A stretch of DNA of 64,000 nucleotides, from NCBI GenBank assembly GCA_944990035.1, contig CALYLX010000097.1, positions 434,001 to 498,000 on the forward strand, in the 5' to 3' direction. This DNA is from Clitopilus passeckerianus. Its lineage: Eukaryota > Basidiomycota > Agaricomycetes > Agaricales > Entolomataceae. Made by a program: the position numbers and the translations under genes. Every line of letters starts with the position of its first letter. Position 1 is the stretch's first letter. Positions 46,701 to 58,182 of the stretch are shown one piece after another. The notes below the pieces were generated by a model that had not been told where the DNA came from, did no database searches, and saw only the letters and a program-made list of their open reading frames with translations.

Positions 46701-47504
46701 TTAGAGCCGGGGTCACTGGCCCGGTACTGTTAAGGTCCTGCTTGTGATTGAGTGAGCCACAGATCAAGCCAAAGGGGTTGTTCATCTACCTTGCCGCAAG
46801 CACTCGATACCTATCGATGCCTCTAACGGCTATCCCAGCCCAAGTTGAACGCGAACTTCCTCGAGGGAGGAGTGGGAAGGGTGGAGTGCGTGGGTGAAGC
46901 CTCACCCCAAGGTTTACACGGAGTAACGTCCTTCTTTTCTTTTGTTCGAGGTCGAGATCATGGTCGTCATCGACGCTGATCTTCGATAAATGTATATCAA
47001 GTTGGGAGTAAGGATGTACGCCCTATCAACGGCAGTGACATGTTGGGCATGTGGTCGCCTAAATACTGGACTGCGTTTTTGTATGTCCCAGTGCACAAAA
47101 GAGAATACTTCATATCTGACGCCTCCATGTCTTGCGAGCACGAGGCAGGGCGGAGTGAAACTGGATCCGTCATCCCTCGTGGCAATATCGTGGTCAGCTG
47201 ATTTCTGATGTTTGCCGATCTTCTGATCCTTATCCAGTGGGCGTTTTTCACTCGTACAATTCGTGCGCTAGATACAGTACTGGCACGCTCTACTGTACTG
47301 CTGATTCCGACTTATGCGAACTAAGATTGAGGCATTCTCCTCCTACTACAGTATATTCCACGCCGATTGAAGATTCCCCTGGTCTCTCTGTATGCCTTAC
47401 ACCAGCGCTGACGGCAGCCTCACCTCCGTGATAATGAGTTCGCAGCACTCTATGCCCAAGTGGCCTGTCTGAGAAATTCAACGTGGTAGGCATTGTAACG
47501 TCAC
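46701..47504. other. No gene seen
   Basis: Possible 5' exon of the surface-protein gene on the minus strand and the 3' flank of the F-box-like gene. No frame with support. Confidence 0.45.
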
Positions 47505-48799
47505 CTATTCAATAAGGAGCAAGCTTACCACGTAAATGTCAATATCTGTGTTCTCCGCGAAATCGATCACCACATCGGAAAATCTCGAATACAGCCTCTG
47601 GTATGAAAATGTGAGCCACTTCAATTCTATACAAGGCCAATCCCTGTATCTCAGAGCCTCCTCAAGCGCGGTCCGCTCCCCGTTGGTGGCCAAGAAGACT
47701 TCTGGACGAGGGTCGAAGATTGTAAATCTCGTTCGCGGGGGTTTCGCTGGGCTAATAGACTTTCCCGCGATAGACGCTGGTGTAATAATATCAGCCTGGA
47801 CGGCGAGCGTTTGTAGCCGTGGCATGTGGGATATATGTGAGTCAATAGCTAGCTCTTGCAAGTTCTCGGTCTCCTGGAAAGCGCAAAGATCAATGAAGAA
47901 GGAAACCAGGGCGCCCGCGGTCTGGAAAGCACGTGGTGGAGTCGATCGATAGTCCGGTTAAATTGCGAAGGGTAAGGTAATAAAGTAGCTGAGAGTCATG
48001 ACTGAGGAGGGTACCAATATTTGCGTGTGAGATTGCACCACTTTCTAGGCAAAGTCTTTCAAGGAATATGACGACTTGAGAAGTTCCGATGAGTATATTT
48101 GGTAAAAGGCGGTTCCCTGGCACCTTATCAGCATGCTTAGACCTAAAACGTGTTGAATATCACGTCTGTTGTCCGATATTCATGCGTGACGTATTCGACT
48201 AAATCAGTACTAGTATTGTTTTGGCAACTCGGTGAGCTGCTAATAAGCTCTTCGAGGTTAGCCCAACCTGATATTTGCCGCAAGAGTCTGCTTAGTCGGT
48301 CTTCGAGAGGCCTTACGTGGCTAAGGCTATAGATGTTACAATGCAACGTTCGGACTGGGGTCAGAGTGGGCAGAAGAGGTTCCACTATCCCCCAAGTTTC
48401 TAAGTTGAGATACAAAACACGCAAACTGCTCGCGGCTCGAAGGAAAGCTGACAAAACTGTCTCGTACTCGATCTCCGATAGGTCGTGTCGAAGAAACCTG
48501 CTTGGTTCGATGGTAATAATATGCTGACCTAGATGTGGTTGACGTTCGAGCACGCGGGATGCTCCTACCGGATTCGCGATGTAACTTATCCCTCCTCCAA
48601 TCTGCTTCCGGTAAAGCTCGAGAACGTGTACCCAAGATTTTTTGACCAGTGCGTAGTCCAGGAGCTCTGACGCCCAGTAGGGTTTCCATGGCTCGGTGTT
48701 CGTGTTGACGATGGAGGTGATAATACAAGGGGGAAGATTCGGTGGCAATCGAGATTGTGCACTGCTCGGGAGGATGCGAATGCTGTAGGAATTGCACAT
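47505..48799 (-). CDS. F-box-like / leucine-rich protein, exon structure incomplete
   Basis: From an ATG at 48799 the frame reads MCNSYSIRILPSS, then LPPNLPPCIITSIVNTN, WASELLDYALVKKSWVHVLE, which has the shape of a fungal F-box (LPPE-I--I-------LL-YALV-KSW). Leucine-spaced segments follow: AFLRAASSLRVLYLNLETWG and LLPTLTPVRTLHC. Frame changes near 48143-47890 imply introns. Later pieces are protein-like: SQVVIFLERLCLESGA, FFIDLCAFQETENLQELAID, MPRLQTLAVQADIITP and SDVVIDFAENTDIDIYV. Intron boundaries in the 3' half could not be settled, and the stop near 47505 may be an intron read-through. F-box proteins recruit substrates to SCF ubiquitin ligases; this is inferred from the motif alone. A relic of a paralogue is at 55900-56150. 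Confidence 0.5.
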
Positions 48800-49591
48800 T
48801 TTCAATGAATGCGAGACATGGCTAGAGTCTGCTCTCAGGGAGCTCGATTTCAGAAGAGCACATGTCCCGTGAAATGTGGAGGAAATCTCATGAACACGAT
48901 GATAGAGAATTGTTGATACAGCCGCAGAGTGAATGATCAGTATCAAGACTGAGCTCGAGAACACAGGTAATAATAGGGGTTCCGGCGAGTCTGCAGTCAA
49001 CTGGAGGGGTTGGGGTGGACTTCCACTTCATTTGAACGCGGAAGTCACACTTCGCCATCTGGGACCGGTCGTAGATCCTCCGATTCTAGCCCTGGAATGC
49101 GGCCCATTGATTGTAGGGATCTGTGTCAAAGAATTCATCGATTCCCTGCGACGCCAATGAGATATCAGCGGCCAGAACGGAGCCAACATGATAACTAGGA
49201 TTTTACGAGTTCAGAATTCTCCTTCTTAGTGGTCACGACAATTAGACGGATGGCCGAGAAATCGTAATCATCAACAGCAATGGGAGAACATAGAGCGGCT
49301 TTTTAGAGCATGTCTTTGGCCCTAGAACGGCGTTGAACGAGATCCAGAATCCGCTATTCTCCGGAATCTGTGGACCCTCTGATTTTGATGCCCGGTGCAT
49401 GTTGACTTGGTTAAGTGGAGGCAGGAGGTTGTGTTAGTTCAACTTTCGGCCTCGATTATCAATCGATGATCTCACGTGCAAGTCCGAATATGCTAGCCTA
49501 AGCGCCTTCAATGCATAAAATCCCGTCACAGATGTAAATAAAACAGAGAGGACAGTATACTTGACGAACCCTACTTGGTACCGATCAAGCC
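48800..49591. other. No gene seen
   Basis: Upstream side of the F-box-like gene and downstream side of the dead surface-protein copy. Short frames only. Confidence 0.5.
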
Positions 49592-50821
49592 TCATCCTTC
49601 CGAATCTGAGTCACCCGAGACTGTCTTCCAAACCAGTCCCTTTCTGGCCTTCCGTTTCTGAAGGCACGGACACGACACAAGACCCAAAAACCATGCAATA
49701 CCCAGTACTAGAGAGAACCCGACGATACCCCCAATAACACCCCCAATGATGCAGCATCGTTGGGTTTGGAATGAGACCTGCTGCTAAGAGGACGGGTGGG
49801 AACGTTGAAATATGAAAACGTCAACGGCGCCTGACCAGGACCGCCTTTGTACGTCGCAACGAGCGTGTGCTCTCCTTCGCTGAAGCCGTAAATCCCAAAA
49901 AGAATCCCGTCGTACTCCGTTTGGTTGATCTGGTTGGTCGGTAAGTGGATCGTGCCGAGATCGTCTGCATTCCCTGCAGTCCGGACGGCGAACTCTGCGT
50001 TGGCTGGTTGATATTCGGGTGGACTTCCGTCTTCGATACCGGGATAAACGCCTATCCATTCGATATTTCTGCCTAGCGAAGTGTTAGCCCGCGAAGCCGA
50101 CGTATGTGGAAACTTAAAGTTACCTGTGAATTTGTAGGATAGCTGTGCGCCATTCTTGTTGGTCGAGATACCCTTATATCTCGTCTTGAAGCCAAGAGGA
50201 GCGGTGTCGTTCCGGATGCTCTGATTCTTTGGCCTATTAATGACACTCCAAGCAGTCGAGTGGCCACGGTAGTCAATAGATGGGTCACGGGCGTCGATGA
50301 GTGAGATATCGGACGTATTAAGTTGCTGACCCCTGAAGGAGCGTACTGGATAGCACTGAAAGCCAGGCCCGGAGACATCGAATTGCCAGGTGCACGGGCA
50401 CTAAAAATGACGTCGTGATCGCCATCGTCTAAACCGTCGACCCCACAAAGAAGATTTTCTCTAGAAACACTGCTTTATTTCTGTTGTCCATCGATAAGAC
50501 AAGATATGGCCTAGTGAATATATGTTGCCGACTATATTCACAGTCGTTCCTAGACATCTATCGATATTAGCCTGGGGTCAAGCATGCCTGAGACGTTGAC
50601 TCGCCTCGGAATTTGAGTGTGAGGCTTGAGGTCTCGTTACCCAGAGGCAACCGGTGCGACGTGATGTCGTACAGACTCCTCCCCCACCACGTTGCCTTCG
50701 CTCCATCCTCCTCATGAGACCTCCAATTTCCGGTATATGTTATGCGCGAATCAGTGTCATCGACGGGAATCTGTCGAGGGCTCCATGGGATATTGGCGAG
50801 TGAGCAAGGAGAGCTGCCCAT
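49592..50821 (-). pseudogene. Dead copy of the two-module surface protein
   Basis: Aligns along its length with the gene at 54426-55693. The start is intact (ATG at 50821, MGSSPCSLANIPWSPRQIPV, then DSRITYTGNW and TSSLTLKFRG), followed by the same GC-AG intron and VNIVGNIYSLG. It then has an in-frame TAA after CLIDGQQK, a frameshift at SAIQYAPSG (the continuation LNTSDISLIDARDPSIDYRG is in another frame) and a second frameshift before the membrane helix (GGVIGGIVGFSLVLGIAWFL is out of frame with the preceding SKPN). The last codons GDSDSEG and TGA at 49594-49592 correspond to GNSESKG of the intact copy. Three independent lesions make it a pseudogene. Confidence 0.8.
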
Positions 50822-52155
50822 CTTCCGCCTTCAATTGGGCAGATGCAGGAGGGAAGCGTAGAGAAAGCGAACGTGCAACGGTGGCATCTCATTGATTCGT
50901 CGGTAGATAAGTATGCCAACATCGAAGCGATAAGGCCCCGGTTTGGGTAGGTTATCCTGAGACTGTAGTAAAGCTGTGAAGGCCCCATTAGAGGGAGTCG
51001 GTAACAGAACACCGATTAGGCACCTGACGGACGTGGCTTTGGTGTGGCATCAAAATGGATGTAGAATTCAATTCCAACGTTTCAACTTCCCATCGCTTTC
51101 GGCAGAATGCTCAAGAAAGTAGAACAGAGAAGATGAAATCTTTCCAGAGCAGCCGTTTGATAACATAAAGAGCTGAGTCTCCGTAAGTTATAATGGAACG
51201 GTATCTGGTCATCGAAAGTTGCAACGAACAAAAGTTAATCGGTGATATCGGCTTCGGAACCCGGAATTGATTCAGCGTGAGAACAGCCATACAGCAGTCA
51301 GCAAGAATGACCAAACGCTGTCTCATACACAGCTCATATGAATTCCAGTTGTCTCCTTGCCTCCCCAAGAAACACGCTGGTCGTGTGGATGGCCATGCCC
51401 TACCTTTCAAGCTTCAAGTTCAACACCTTTCATCCCTAGCTTTCATCCATGACTTCTGCTCAGAATCTGCTGTCGCTTTCGTTCCCACATCTTTGCTCCA
51501 ACTTTGTCACACTCCATCTATTCTCGTGGCATTATATGCTTCCGATGCTCCCTCAAACGCAGGAGCAGCCACTGTTACTCTCAGCACCTAGCTATGCACC
51601 AGAATGGATAGAACCAGTCGAATTCACCGCAGTTCTCATGTAGGAATGGCTTGCCTTTTCAATAACCGGAGCTCACCTCCTTCTTCAGCTCTACACAATG
51701 GCGGGAGTCTGGAACGCGCCAAACACGCTCTCATGAGTACCAACATGGATAGTTGACTCCACAAACTCGCGAGCCAGATACTTGGAGGGTCCCGCTGCTT
51801 GGTCCTTGCGCCAAGTGGTTGCATCCTGTTGCCGGACAGCAGGGCGAAGCACGAACGAAACGACATAGGGATCGTTGTGTCCCGCAACCGGGTTTCTAAT
51901 AGGTACGGTTTCTGCGGCTCTTCTCAATCCTACTTCCTAAACCAGCTTCCTTGCAGAACGTGAAGTTGGCATAATGCTTTTGCAACCTTCTCAACCCTGC
52001 TTGGGCGAGCTTCGGTGAAACGTGCGCAGTCGCACCCACTGCTTCGTTGCGTCTTCCTGCTTGTTACCATGTCGTGATTTACTTATCAATTCGCACTCTA
52101 GGCGTCGGTACTAAGGGGAAATGGACCCTCGGTCAGCTGATGACCGCTGATACGG
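50822..52155. other. Duplicated upstream region, then no confident gene
   Basis: 50822-51080 resembles the region upstream of the intact surface-protein gene (55694-55880), so the duplication included the promoter. A minus-strand frame at 51691-51927 (GHNDPYVVSFVLRPAVRQQD) is protein-like but was not identified. Confidence 0.45.
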
Positions 52156-52555
52156 ATGGATCACCTCGAGGATCATTACAAGTCATTAGCTGTCTTCGGT
52201 GCTTGTGGCTAACGGCACCCTAGACCGAGCAGGACCTTGCCCAGATTGCTGGTGCAGGCCTAGATTGGATACGGCTTCCGACAGCCTTTTCGGCCATAGA
52301 CACCGGGCGAGATGAACCATTCCTCGAGAAAGTGAGTTGGGAGTGAGTACGCCTATTCGCTATCATCTAAGCCATACTAATCGCTGCCGATACATCTTGC
52401 GCTTGTTGGGACAGTGTCGGAAATATGGAATTCGGGTCAATCTTGGCAGGAGAATTACCACCTTACCAACCCATAATACCCATGGTAGAAAAGCACATAT
52501 GAAGGCATTTTTCCGGCTAGGATACATCGCAGCAGCTCTATATGCTATGATGTAG
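52156..52555 (+). pseudogene. Relic of a GH5-type exo-beta-1,3-glucanase
   Basis: HLEDHYK at about 52160, then from 52224 TEQDLAQIAGAGLDWIRLPT, AFSAIDTGRDEPFLEKVSW and, after an intron-like gap, YILRLLGQCRKYGIRVNLGR. Exo-beta-1,3-glucanases of family GH5 have LE-HY-TFITE-DF--IA-AGLN-VR-P--FWAIE followed by a KYGLR-N-D-H segment, so the match is good. The flanking exons, including the catalytic glutamates, are absent, stops precede HLEDHYK, and the intron after it would be too short. This is an isolated fragment. Confidence 0.6.
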
Positions 52556-52747
52556 TCTCCGAGTAAGTTCTACATATACACCTATCAGCTCATGAACAAA
52601 TGAACCAAATCATCGAGGCACCGTGTCGCAGCTGTTATGATTTCGAGTGGTGTATCCAGTAGGCGCTCTGGCGGCTGGCCATTAGTCCGTACAAAGAACG
52701 TTGTTGAACGGATCTGAGTCGTTTTTTGACCTCAGGGAGGCAAAGCA

Positions 52748-52992
52748 TCAATACCATAGTATCTTGTTTCGCAAGAGGCATATCTGGACTATCGAAAGCA
52801 ATACCAAGAGGGATAGGCTGAGCGTTGGCGCAATTGCAATCAAGAGATTGGCGTTGCGGAAAACTCGACCCCGTTTTCTGCAAACACAAAATTAGAACCA
52901 GAGATACCGAAGCGCCTTTTAAGACCAGCCCTTCCATACCTGACGGTTATGCTTCCGACAACGAAAATGACCACGGCCACGTCTATACCCAT
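52748..52992 (-). CDS. Possible small two-helix membrane protein
   Basis: Exons 52992-52940 and 52877-52748, with a 62-nt intron (GTATGG to TTTGCAG), give 60 residues in phase. The product has two hydrophobic stretches, MGIDVAVVIFVVGSITV and NLLIAIAPTLSLSLLVLLSI, separated by RKRGRVFR, and ends NKILWY with TGA. A further hydrophobic piece (GGFDLAILIISSITI, ATG at 53131) lies just upstream in another frame, so this could be the end of a larger gene. No homologue is recognised. Supported only by the clean splice and the hydrophobic pattern. Confidence 0.3.
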
Positions 52993-54425
52993 TCCGTCAG
53001 CCTTGGAAAGAAAGGGTCCTAGACAATCTTCACTCACCGATAGTAATCGACGAAATTATCAGGATGGCCAGGTCGAATCCACCGAAGCCCAGGGCTGGAA
53101 ATCCATTAATGGTGGAAACGCCGCCGGCCATAAACGTGGAGGATCGCAAGTCTCACTGGCTAAATACTAGTAAAAGGTCAGTCGACATCAGTTTCAGTGG
53201 GAAATGTCGAATGAATCTACCATCAGTCATGTCAGTATGAGCGATATGTCGTATGTCGCATGATCCCTGGAATGTGACTTTGTATAAGAAAGGGGTGACA
53301 GAAATCCGTATACGCGTCTCGTATGGAACAGATGGGCGAGAACGATGGCATGATGGTGTCATCCTGGTCATATCCACATCCGCAAGAAACGGAACCTAAA
53401 TGCTTGGAGATACTTATATATGGATTATTAAGAGTGGATCGTTCAACCAAGGTAACTCTCACCATGTCAGGATCACGCTGAGATACGGAGAGTTTCGACG
53501 ACTCGACGCCCTTAGTTTCCTGAGGAGAAATCGATCAACTGTCATCTGACCGATCTAGAATTGGAAGAAATCATCGGAATTCGGAGAAGGACCAACCTTG
53601 GGAAAAGCCTCTCCTCGGTGTGATCTTTCAGGCGTCGGGCATCATGCTTGGAAGAAAGCCCAGCATACGCAGAATCTGGGCAGTGTCGTCACGTTCGAAC
53701 CTTGTAGATAAGACGGGGATGGACCAGTAACACTTTCCTTGCCGACTGTTGCTCGAACTTCCCTCAAGCATAAGTTTAGGGCATGCGCAACGTGTCACGT
53801 CGCCTAGACCTGCCAGAGGATTTCAGGCTTATTCCGAGGAATACACCGTGGCACGAGATCGTCCGCTTCTGCCGAGGGTGTCGAGTCAACGTTTCAACTT
53901 TATAACTTTTGATGACCGTGTGATTAACGGGTCGTCCCGCCCCTTTGTCGCATCTATAGACATTGTCAACCAAATTTCATTACATGCTCTGTCTCTCCGC
54001 TATTGGTGTATCAAATGATAACCAGTGTAGTATCTCCTTGGCCTCCACCAACGTAGGGGATTTCTTTCTCAGAGAATAAGCACTAAACGTTGGCGGGAGA
54101 TTATACACGAGAAATTAAATTTACAAGACCGATTTCAAGCTGAATTCTCCCCCGATTTATCTAGAGACTGGTGGAACCCCTAATACAGCCTATGGGCTGC
54201 CAAGGGTACTTTCCTCGACGATTCTTCGTACGCTCTCTAGCGAATGTCGACTTAGACGGAGAGCATTATTAGACACAGGATCATCAGTTAAACCTCCATT
54301 ATTGATAGCGAATCTCACAAGTGATTCATGCTAGCCTAAGCGCTTGCAATACACTCATTTCCGATATAGAGGTACATAAACAAACGCGGTGTATTCGGCG
54401 AAGCACATCCATTTCAGATCGGGCC
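52993..54425. other. No confident gene
   Basis: Short frames only on both strands; 3' flank of the intact surface-protein gene at the right end. Confidence 0.5.
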
Positions 54426-55693
54426 TCATCCTTTCGACTCTGAATTACCCGCGACCGGGTTCCAAGCGAGATCCTTAGTAGCCTTCCTCTTTCGGAAGAA
54501 GAAAAACCATGCAAGAACCAGAAGTAGAGATAGCCCGACAACACCACCGACAACACCACCGATGATGGCCCCTGTAACAGATCGTGAATGGGAGCTGCTA
54601 AGTGGACTCGTAGGGGAATTGAGATATGAAAACGTCAACGGCGCCTGTCCAGGACCGCCTTTGTACGTCGCAACGAGCGTGTGCTCTTCGTCGCTGGAGA
54701 GACCGTAAATCCCCCAAAGAGGTCCATCGTATTCCGTCAGGTTGGTTGGGTTGCGCGATAAATGGATTATCAAAAGGCTGTCATTTTTTCCTCCAGTGTA
54801 GATAGCAAACTCAGCGTCGGCTGGGCGATATTTGGGCGGGCTTCCGTCTTGAATACCCGGATAAACACCTATCCGCTCGATGTTTTTCCCTAGAGAATGT
54901 AAACCTGCGGGAGCATTACGACATATGTAGTAACCTGAAATACCTGTGAATTTATAGGAGAGCTGTGCGCCGTACTGATTGGTCGTAATACCCTTGTATC
55001 TGGTCCTGAAGCCGAGAGGGGCTGTATCGTTTAGAATAGTGTGATTATTTGGCGTATCGATCAGGTTCCATGCACTCGCTCCACCACGGTAGTCAATAGA
55101 TGTGTCACAGGCGTCTATGATGGAAATATCGGACGTATTCAGTCCCTGACCTGCTGAAGGAGTGTACTGAATAACATCCACAGACAGGGTGAGAGGCGTG
55201 GAGTTTCCAGGCGCATTGGCAACGAAAACAATGTCGTGATCGCCATCGTCTAACCCTTCGACCCCGCAAAGAAGATTTTCTCCAAAAACACTGGTAGCCT
55301 TCTCCTGTCCATCGATAAGGCAGGATATGGTCGGGGTAGTAACACCAGAAGGATTGGATGCGAGAGACGATATGTTGCCGACTATATTCACACCCGTGCC
55401 TAGGCCAATGTCGAGGTTAGCTATGCATTCACGAATTACTAAGACGCTGACTCGCCTCGAAATTTAAAGCCTAGGCTTGAGGTGTCATCACCCAGAACCA
55501 ACCGGTGTGACGTGATGTACCCGAACGCATTCCTCGCCCACCAACCTGGATGAAGGTCATTCGGGTCACCCTCCCTATGAAACGACCAATTCCCATTATA
55601 CGTTATGCGTGAGTCTGCGTCATCAATAAGTATCTGTCGAGGGCTCCACGGGACGTTGGCGAGCGAGCAAGGAGAGCTGTTCATCTCTCGCAT
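54426..55693 (-). CDS. Single-pass surface protein with two beta-sandwich-like modules
   Basis: Exons 55693-55456, 55399-54944 and 54889-54426 give 385 residues in phase; the first intron is GC-AG (56 nt), the second GT-AG (54 nt). Module 1 starts IDDADSRITYNGNWSFH and includes FKFRGTGVNIVGNISSLASN and DGQEKATSVFGENLLCGVEG; module 2 starts IIDACDTSIDYRGGASAWNL and includes YKFTGKNIERIGVYPG and HTLVATYKGGPGQAPLTFSY. A helix VTGAIIGGVVGGVVGLSLLL then FRKRK and a short tail follow. This two-module plan (D-D-SRI-Y-G-W, F-F-G-S-V-V-G) with a GAI-GGVVGG helix is very common among Agaricomycete membrane proteins; the modules look like carbohydrate-binding jelly rolls, function unproven. No signal peptide is visible after the ATG, so a 5' exon may be missing or secretion lost. 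Confidence 0.75.
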
Positions 55694-55899
55694 TCAATTG
55701 GGATGGCAGTGTAAAAGGGGCGAAGATAGCATCTTATATGAGTATGCTGCGATAAGGGCCGATGATGCCGGGAGGAACGATATGCCATGTCCCATACACA
55801 CCATGGAACGAAGTCGTGAAGGCGGCATAAGATGAGGCGATTAGAACGCCGGAGTAAACAGGTGATGGGTTAGGCATCAAAATAGGTGTGGAAGCCTCC

Positions 55900-56153
55900 C
55901 CCCCTTCGAGATTGAACAATGCGCAATAAGGTCGGAGCAATGTCGGACAATGTATTTTTCCATGTCTGGTCTCCGGGTAATCGCACGAGCCACGCCAACT
56001 GGATTGGAGATATATCCGGAACCATAGCCTATTTCCGCCCAGAAGAGCTCGAGAACATGGACCCAAGACTTCTGGACGAGGCCATATCTCAGTAAATCCG
56101 AGGCCCATGACGATCGGTAATGGTCAAGCGTATGTTTTAAATGAGCGTTGGTG
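55900..56153 (-). pseudogene. F-box-like relic (paralogue of 47505-48799)
   Basis: On the minus strand the frame reads NAHLKHTLDHYRSSWASDLL, then RYGLVQKSWVHVLELFWAEI and YISNPVGVARAITRRPDM, closely following WASELLDYALVKKSWVHVLE and YIANPVGASRVLERQPHL of the gene at 47505-48799. It stops being recognisable at a run of glycines near 55900 and has no start. A non-LTR retrotransposon sits at its 5' edge. Confidence 0.65.
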
Positions 56154-57172
56154 AAAGGAGAGCAATTAGACGGCGGCCAAATTACAGCACAATCATCACC
56201 ACAGAAATAGGCGCGGACAAGGATGAAGCACTGGCCTTTGCCCAGCGCAATGAACGACTCCCCATCAGAGTCTACTGTGACGGATCAGGCTACGATGGAG
56301 GGATAGGGGCCTCTGCTATTCTCTACCATGGCAACCACATTCACAGAAGACTCAAGTATCATCTCGGCCCTGCTGAGAGCCATACAGTATATGAAGCAGA
56401 ATGTGTCGGTATGGCCCTTGCCCTACACCTACTAATCAAAGAGACCAGACGCACATTTCCACGCACGGTGATTATCGGCATCGACAACCAACGGCCACAC
56501 CCTGGCCACTGGATACTGGACTTCGTTCACCTACTTGCAGAAAAGCTCAAGGAGAAACACCCTAACACCACGTTGAAGGTAACCTGGGTCCCTGGTCATA
56601 TGGGTTTTGAACCCAACGAGGTAGCGGACGAAGTAGCGAAGGAAGCAGCAGAGGGTGCATCCAGCGATAGGAAGGACCTGCCAAGGATCCTTTGTAAACC
56701 CATTCCACTGAGCATGTCAGCCCTCAAACGGGATCACAGATCCCGAATGAACAAGCGCTGGCAACGCGAATGGAAAACATCACCAAGATACCCCAAACTG
56801 CGATCCATTGCGAAAGCGTTCGCACCCAAGGAATACCTCAAACTAGCAAGTGGTCTTAGTAGAGCGCAGGCGTCAATCCTCACCCAGATGCGTACTGGAC
56901 ACATCGGGCTAAACCCATACCTGTTTAGAATCAAACGTGCCGACTCTCCAAAGTGTGCTCGCTGCGATGGAAACACAGTTGAAACGCTGAGACATTATGT
57001 CTTTCGCTGTCCACTATATGCTCACGAACGACAGGTACTACGGCGCAAGCTGCGAAGGCAAGCAAATAACCTCCCATTCCTGCTCAATGATTCAGCCGCC
57101 ACCAAACCTCTCATGTCTTATATCCAAGCTACCAAGCGCTTTGCAAGCCTCTTCAAAAACCTTCATGTTTAG
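56141..57172 (+). CDS. RNase H and zinc-knuckle end of a non-LTR retrotransposon ORF2
   Basis: A 343-residue frame. The RNase H catalytic residues are visible: VYCDGSG (D), TVYEAECVGMALAL (E), IIGIDNQRP (D) and PNEVADEVAKEA (D), all kept. Near the end KCARC, ETLRHYVFRC gives the C-x2-C...H-x4-C pattern usual after the RNase H of fungal L1/Tad-like elements. RNase H in these elements degrades the RNA template during target-primed reverse transcription. The reverse transcriptase and endonuclease are absent, since the copy is 5'-truncated. The ATG at 56141 and about the first nine codons come from host sequence before the insertion, so the frame is accidental at its start. Confidence 0.85.
   Translation: MSVGERRAIRRRPNYSTIITTEIGADKDEALAFAQRNERLPIRVYCDGSGYDGGIGASAILYHGNHIHRRLKYHLGPAESHTVYEAECVGMALALHLLIKETRRTFPRTVIIGIDNQRPHPGHWILDFVHLLAEKLKEKHPNTTLKVTWVPGHMGFEPNEVADEVAKEAAEGASSDRKDLPRILCKPIPLSMSALKRDHRSRMNKRWQREWKTSPRYPKLRSIAKAFAPKEYLKLASGLSRAQASILTQMRTGHIGLNPYLFRIKRADSPKCARCDGNTVETLRHYVFRCPLYAHERQVLRRKLRRQANNLPFLLNDSAATKPLMSYIQATKRFASLFKNLHV
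56154..56166 (+). repeat. Target-site duplication, left copy
   Basis: AAAGGAGAGCAAT, repeated exactly at 57702-57714 on the other side of the retrotransposon. Confidence 0.85.
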
Positions 57173-57701
57173 CATCATTCCCTCTTCCCTCTCCCAACAT
57201 TCTCGATCACTCTCAACCTATTCATTCAATCATGCATCATACGATACCCCGGAATTATAATACCAACCCAACTAATCGGAAACATAACCATATTTCTCAT
57301 AATCGACCTCTACTAATCAACCTACCTCAACCCCGGGTCCTTCGGCGCCACTACCGTCGACACCATAATTAACCACCACTATGCCTGTTGGCACCTCCCG
57401 TCTTACGGGCCCTGTCGTTGATCACCCGGATAACTAACAGATGAGGATATACTCGTAGGGTTTTAACAGGGGAGCACATTCTAAAACGGTGTGGGATACG
57501 CCGGCCTGCTCATTCTCTGCCTTTGAGTGGGGGGGTAGTGCATTGTGTGGCTCTTGTAGAATAGAGTAGGTTGGCGTTGATTTGGGCCGCTGATGGCTCC
57601 CCGCCAACAACCTAGAGTACAATTGTAATGTGTAACATAGGGACTACGTCCCTCAAGCACAATAAACTTGATTTACTACTACTACTACTACTACTACTAC
57701 T
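56167..57701 (+). mobile_element. 5'-truncated non-LTR retrotransposon with (CTA)n tail
   Basis: Bounded by an exact 13-bp duplication (AAAGGAGAGCAAT at 56154-56166 and 57702-57714). It starts inside ORF2 upstream of RNase H, continues through a 3' untranslated region of about 500 bases and ends in a run of CTA triplets at about 57674-57701. Truncation at the 5' end, a simple-repeat tail and a variable-length duplication are the marks of target-primed reverse transcription. The intact duplication and open RNase H frame suggest a recent insertion. Confidence 0.9.
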
Positions 57702-58182
57702 AAAGGAGAGCAATGGGACTTGGCCGACCCTTGAGTTTAGAGTAGTGGTTCAGCATACTAACGCCGGGATACGTCTTATGGTCGTTTGTCCTCAGATGTG
57801 TGGAAGTGAGAAATAGAAGGATAGCGTGGTCATCGCTGGAGATATCGAACGTTCGGTCATAGAGAACTCGAAGTTTCGGAGACATGCTGGACAAATGAGT
57901 TACCCTTACTGGACGAAAGGTGTACAGCGTGTAATCCTGTCGATCAATTCCAGCGGAATACTCAAGGACGATCGAGAGAGTTTTGGTGTCTGAACCTGCG
58001 AGGAACTCAGGCTGAGATACCCTCGCAGCTTTGCGACTAGCTAGTTTGGAGTAGACGCTTGTCATAATGGCTGGTATAGGAAAGTCGCGAGGAGGGTGCA
58101 GGTGATACACTGCCCACTTTGTAAAAGGCTCTGGCGTTTGACAGTCTACCAGATGCTGAATTTTTATGTCATTGAATAACAT
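57700..58182 (-). CDS. Unassigned frame cut by the retrotransposon
   Basis: 160 residues from an ATG at 58182. The sequence is protein-like (DCQTPEPFTKWAVYHLHPPR, SVYSKLASRKAARVSQPEFL, LSIVLEYSAGIDRQDYTLYT, PKLRVLYDRTFDISSDDHAI) without a recognised domain or introns. Its present TAG comes from the CTA tail of the retrotransposon; before the insertion the frame would have run four codons further to a TAA. It may be a real gene or the remains of one. Confidence 0.35.
   Translation of the reverse strand: MLFNDIKIQHLVDCQTPEPFTKWAVYHLHPPRDFPIPAIMTSVYSKLASRKAARVSQPEFLAGSDTKTLSIVLEYSAGIDRQDYTLYTFRPVRVTHLSSMSPKLRVLYDRTFDISSDDHAILLFLTSTHLRTNDHKTYPGVSMLNHYSKLKGRPSPIALL
57702..57714 (+). repeat. Target-site duplication, right copy
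   Basis: AAAGGAGAGCAAT, identical to 56154-56166. Confidence 0.85.
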
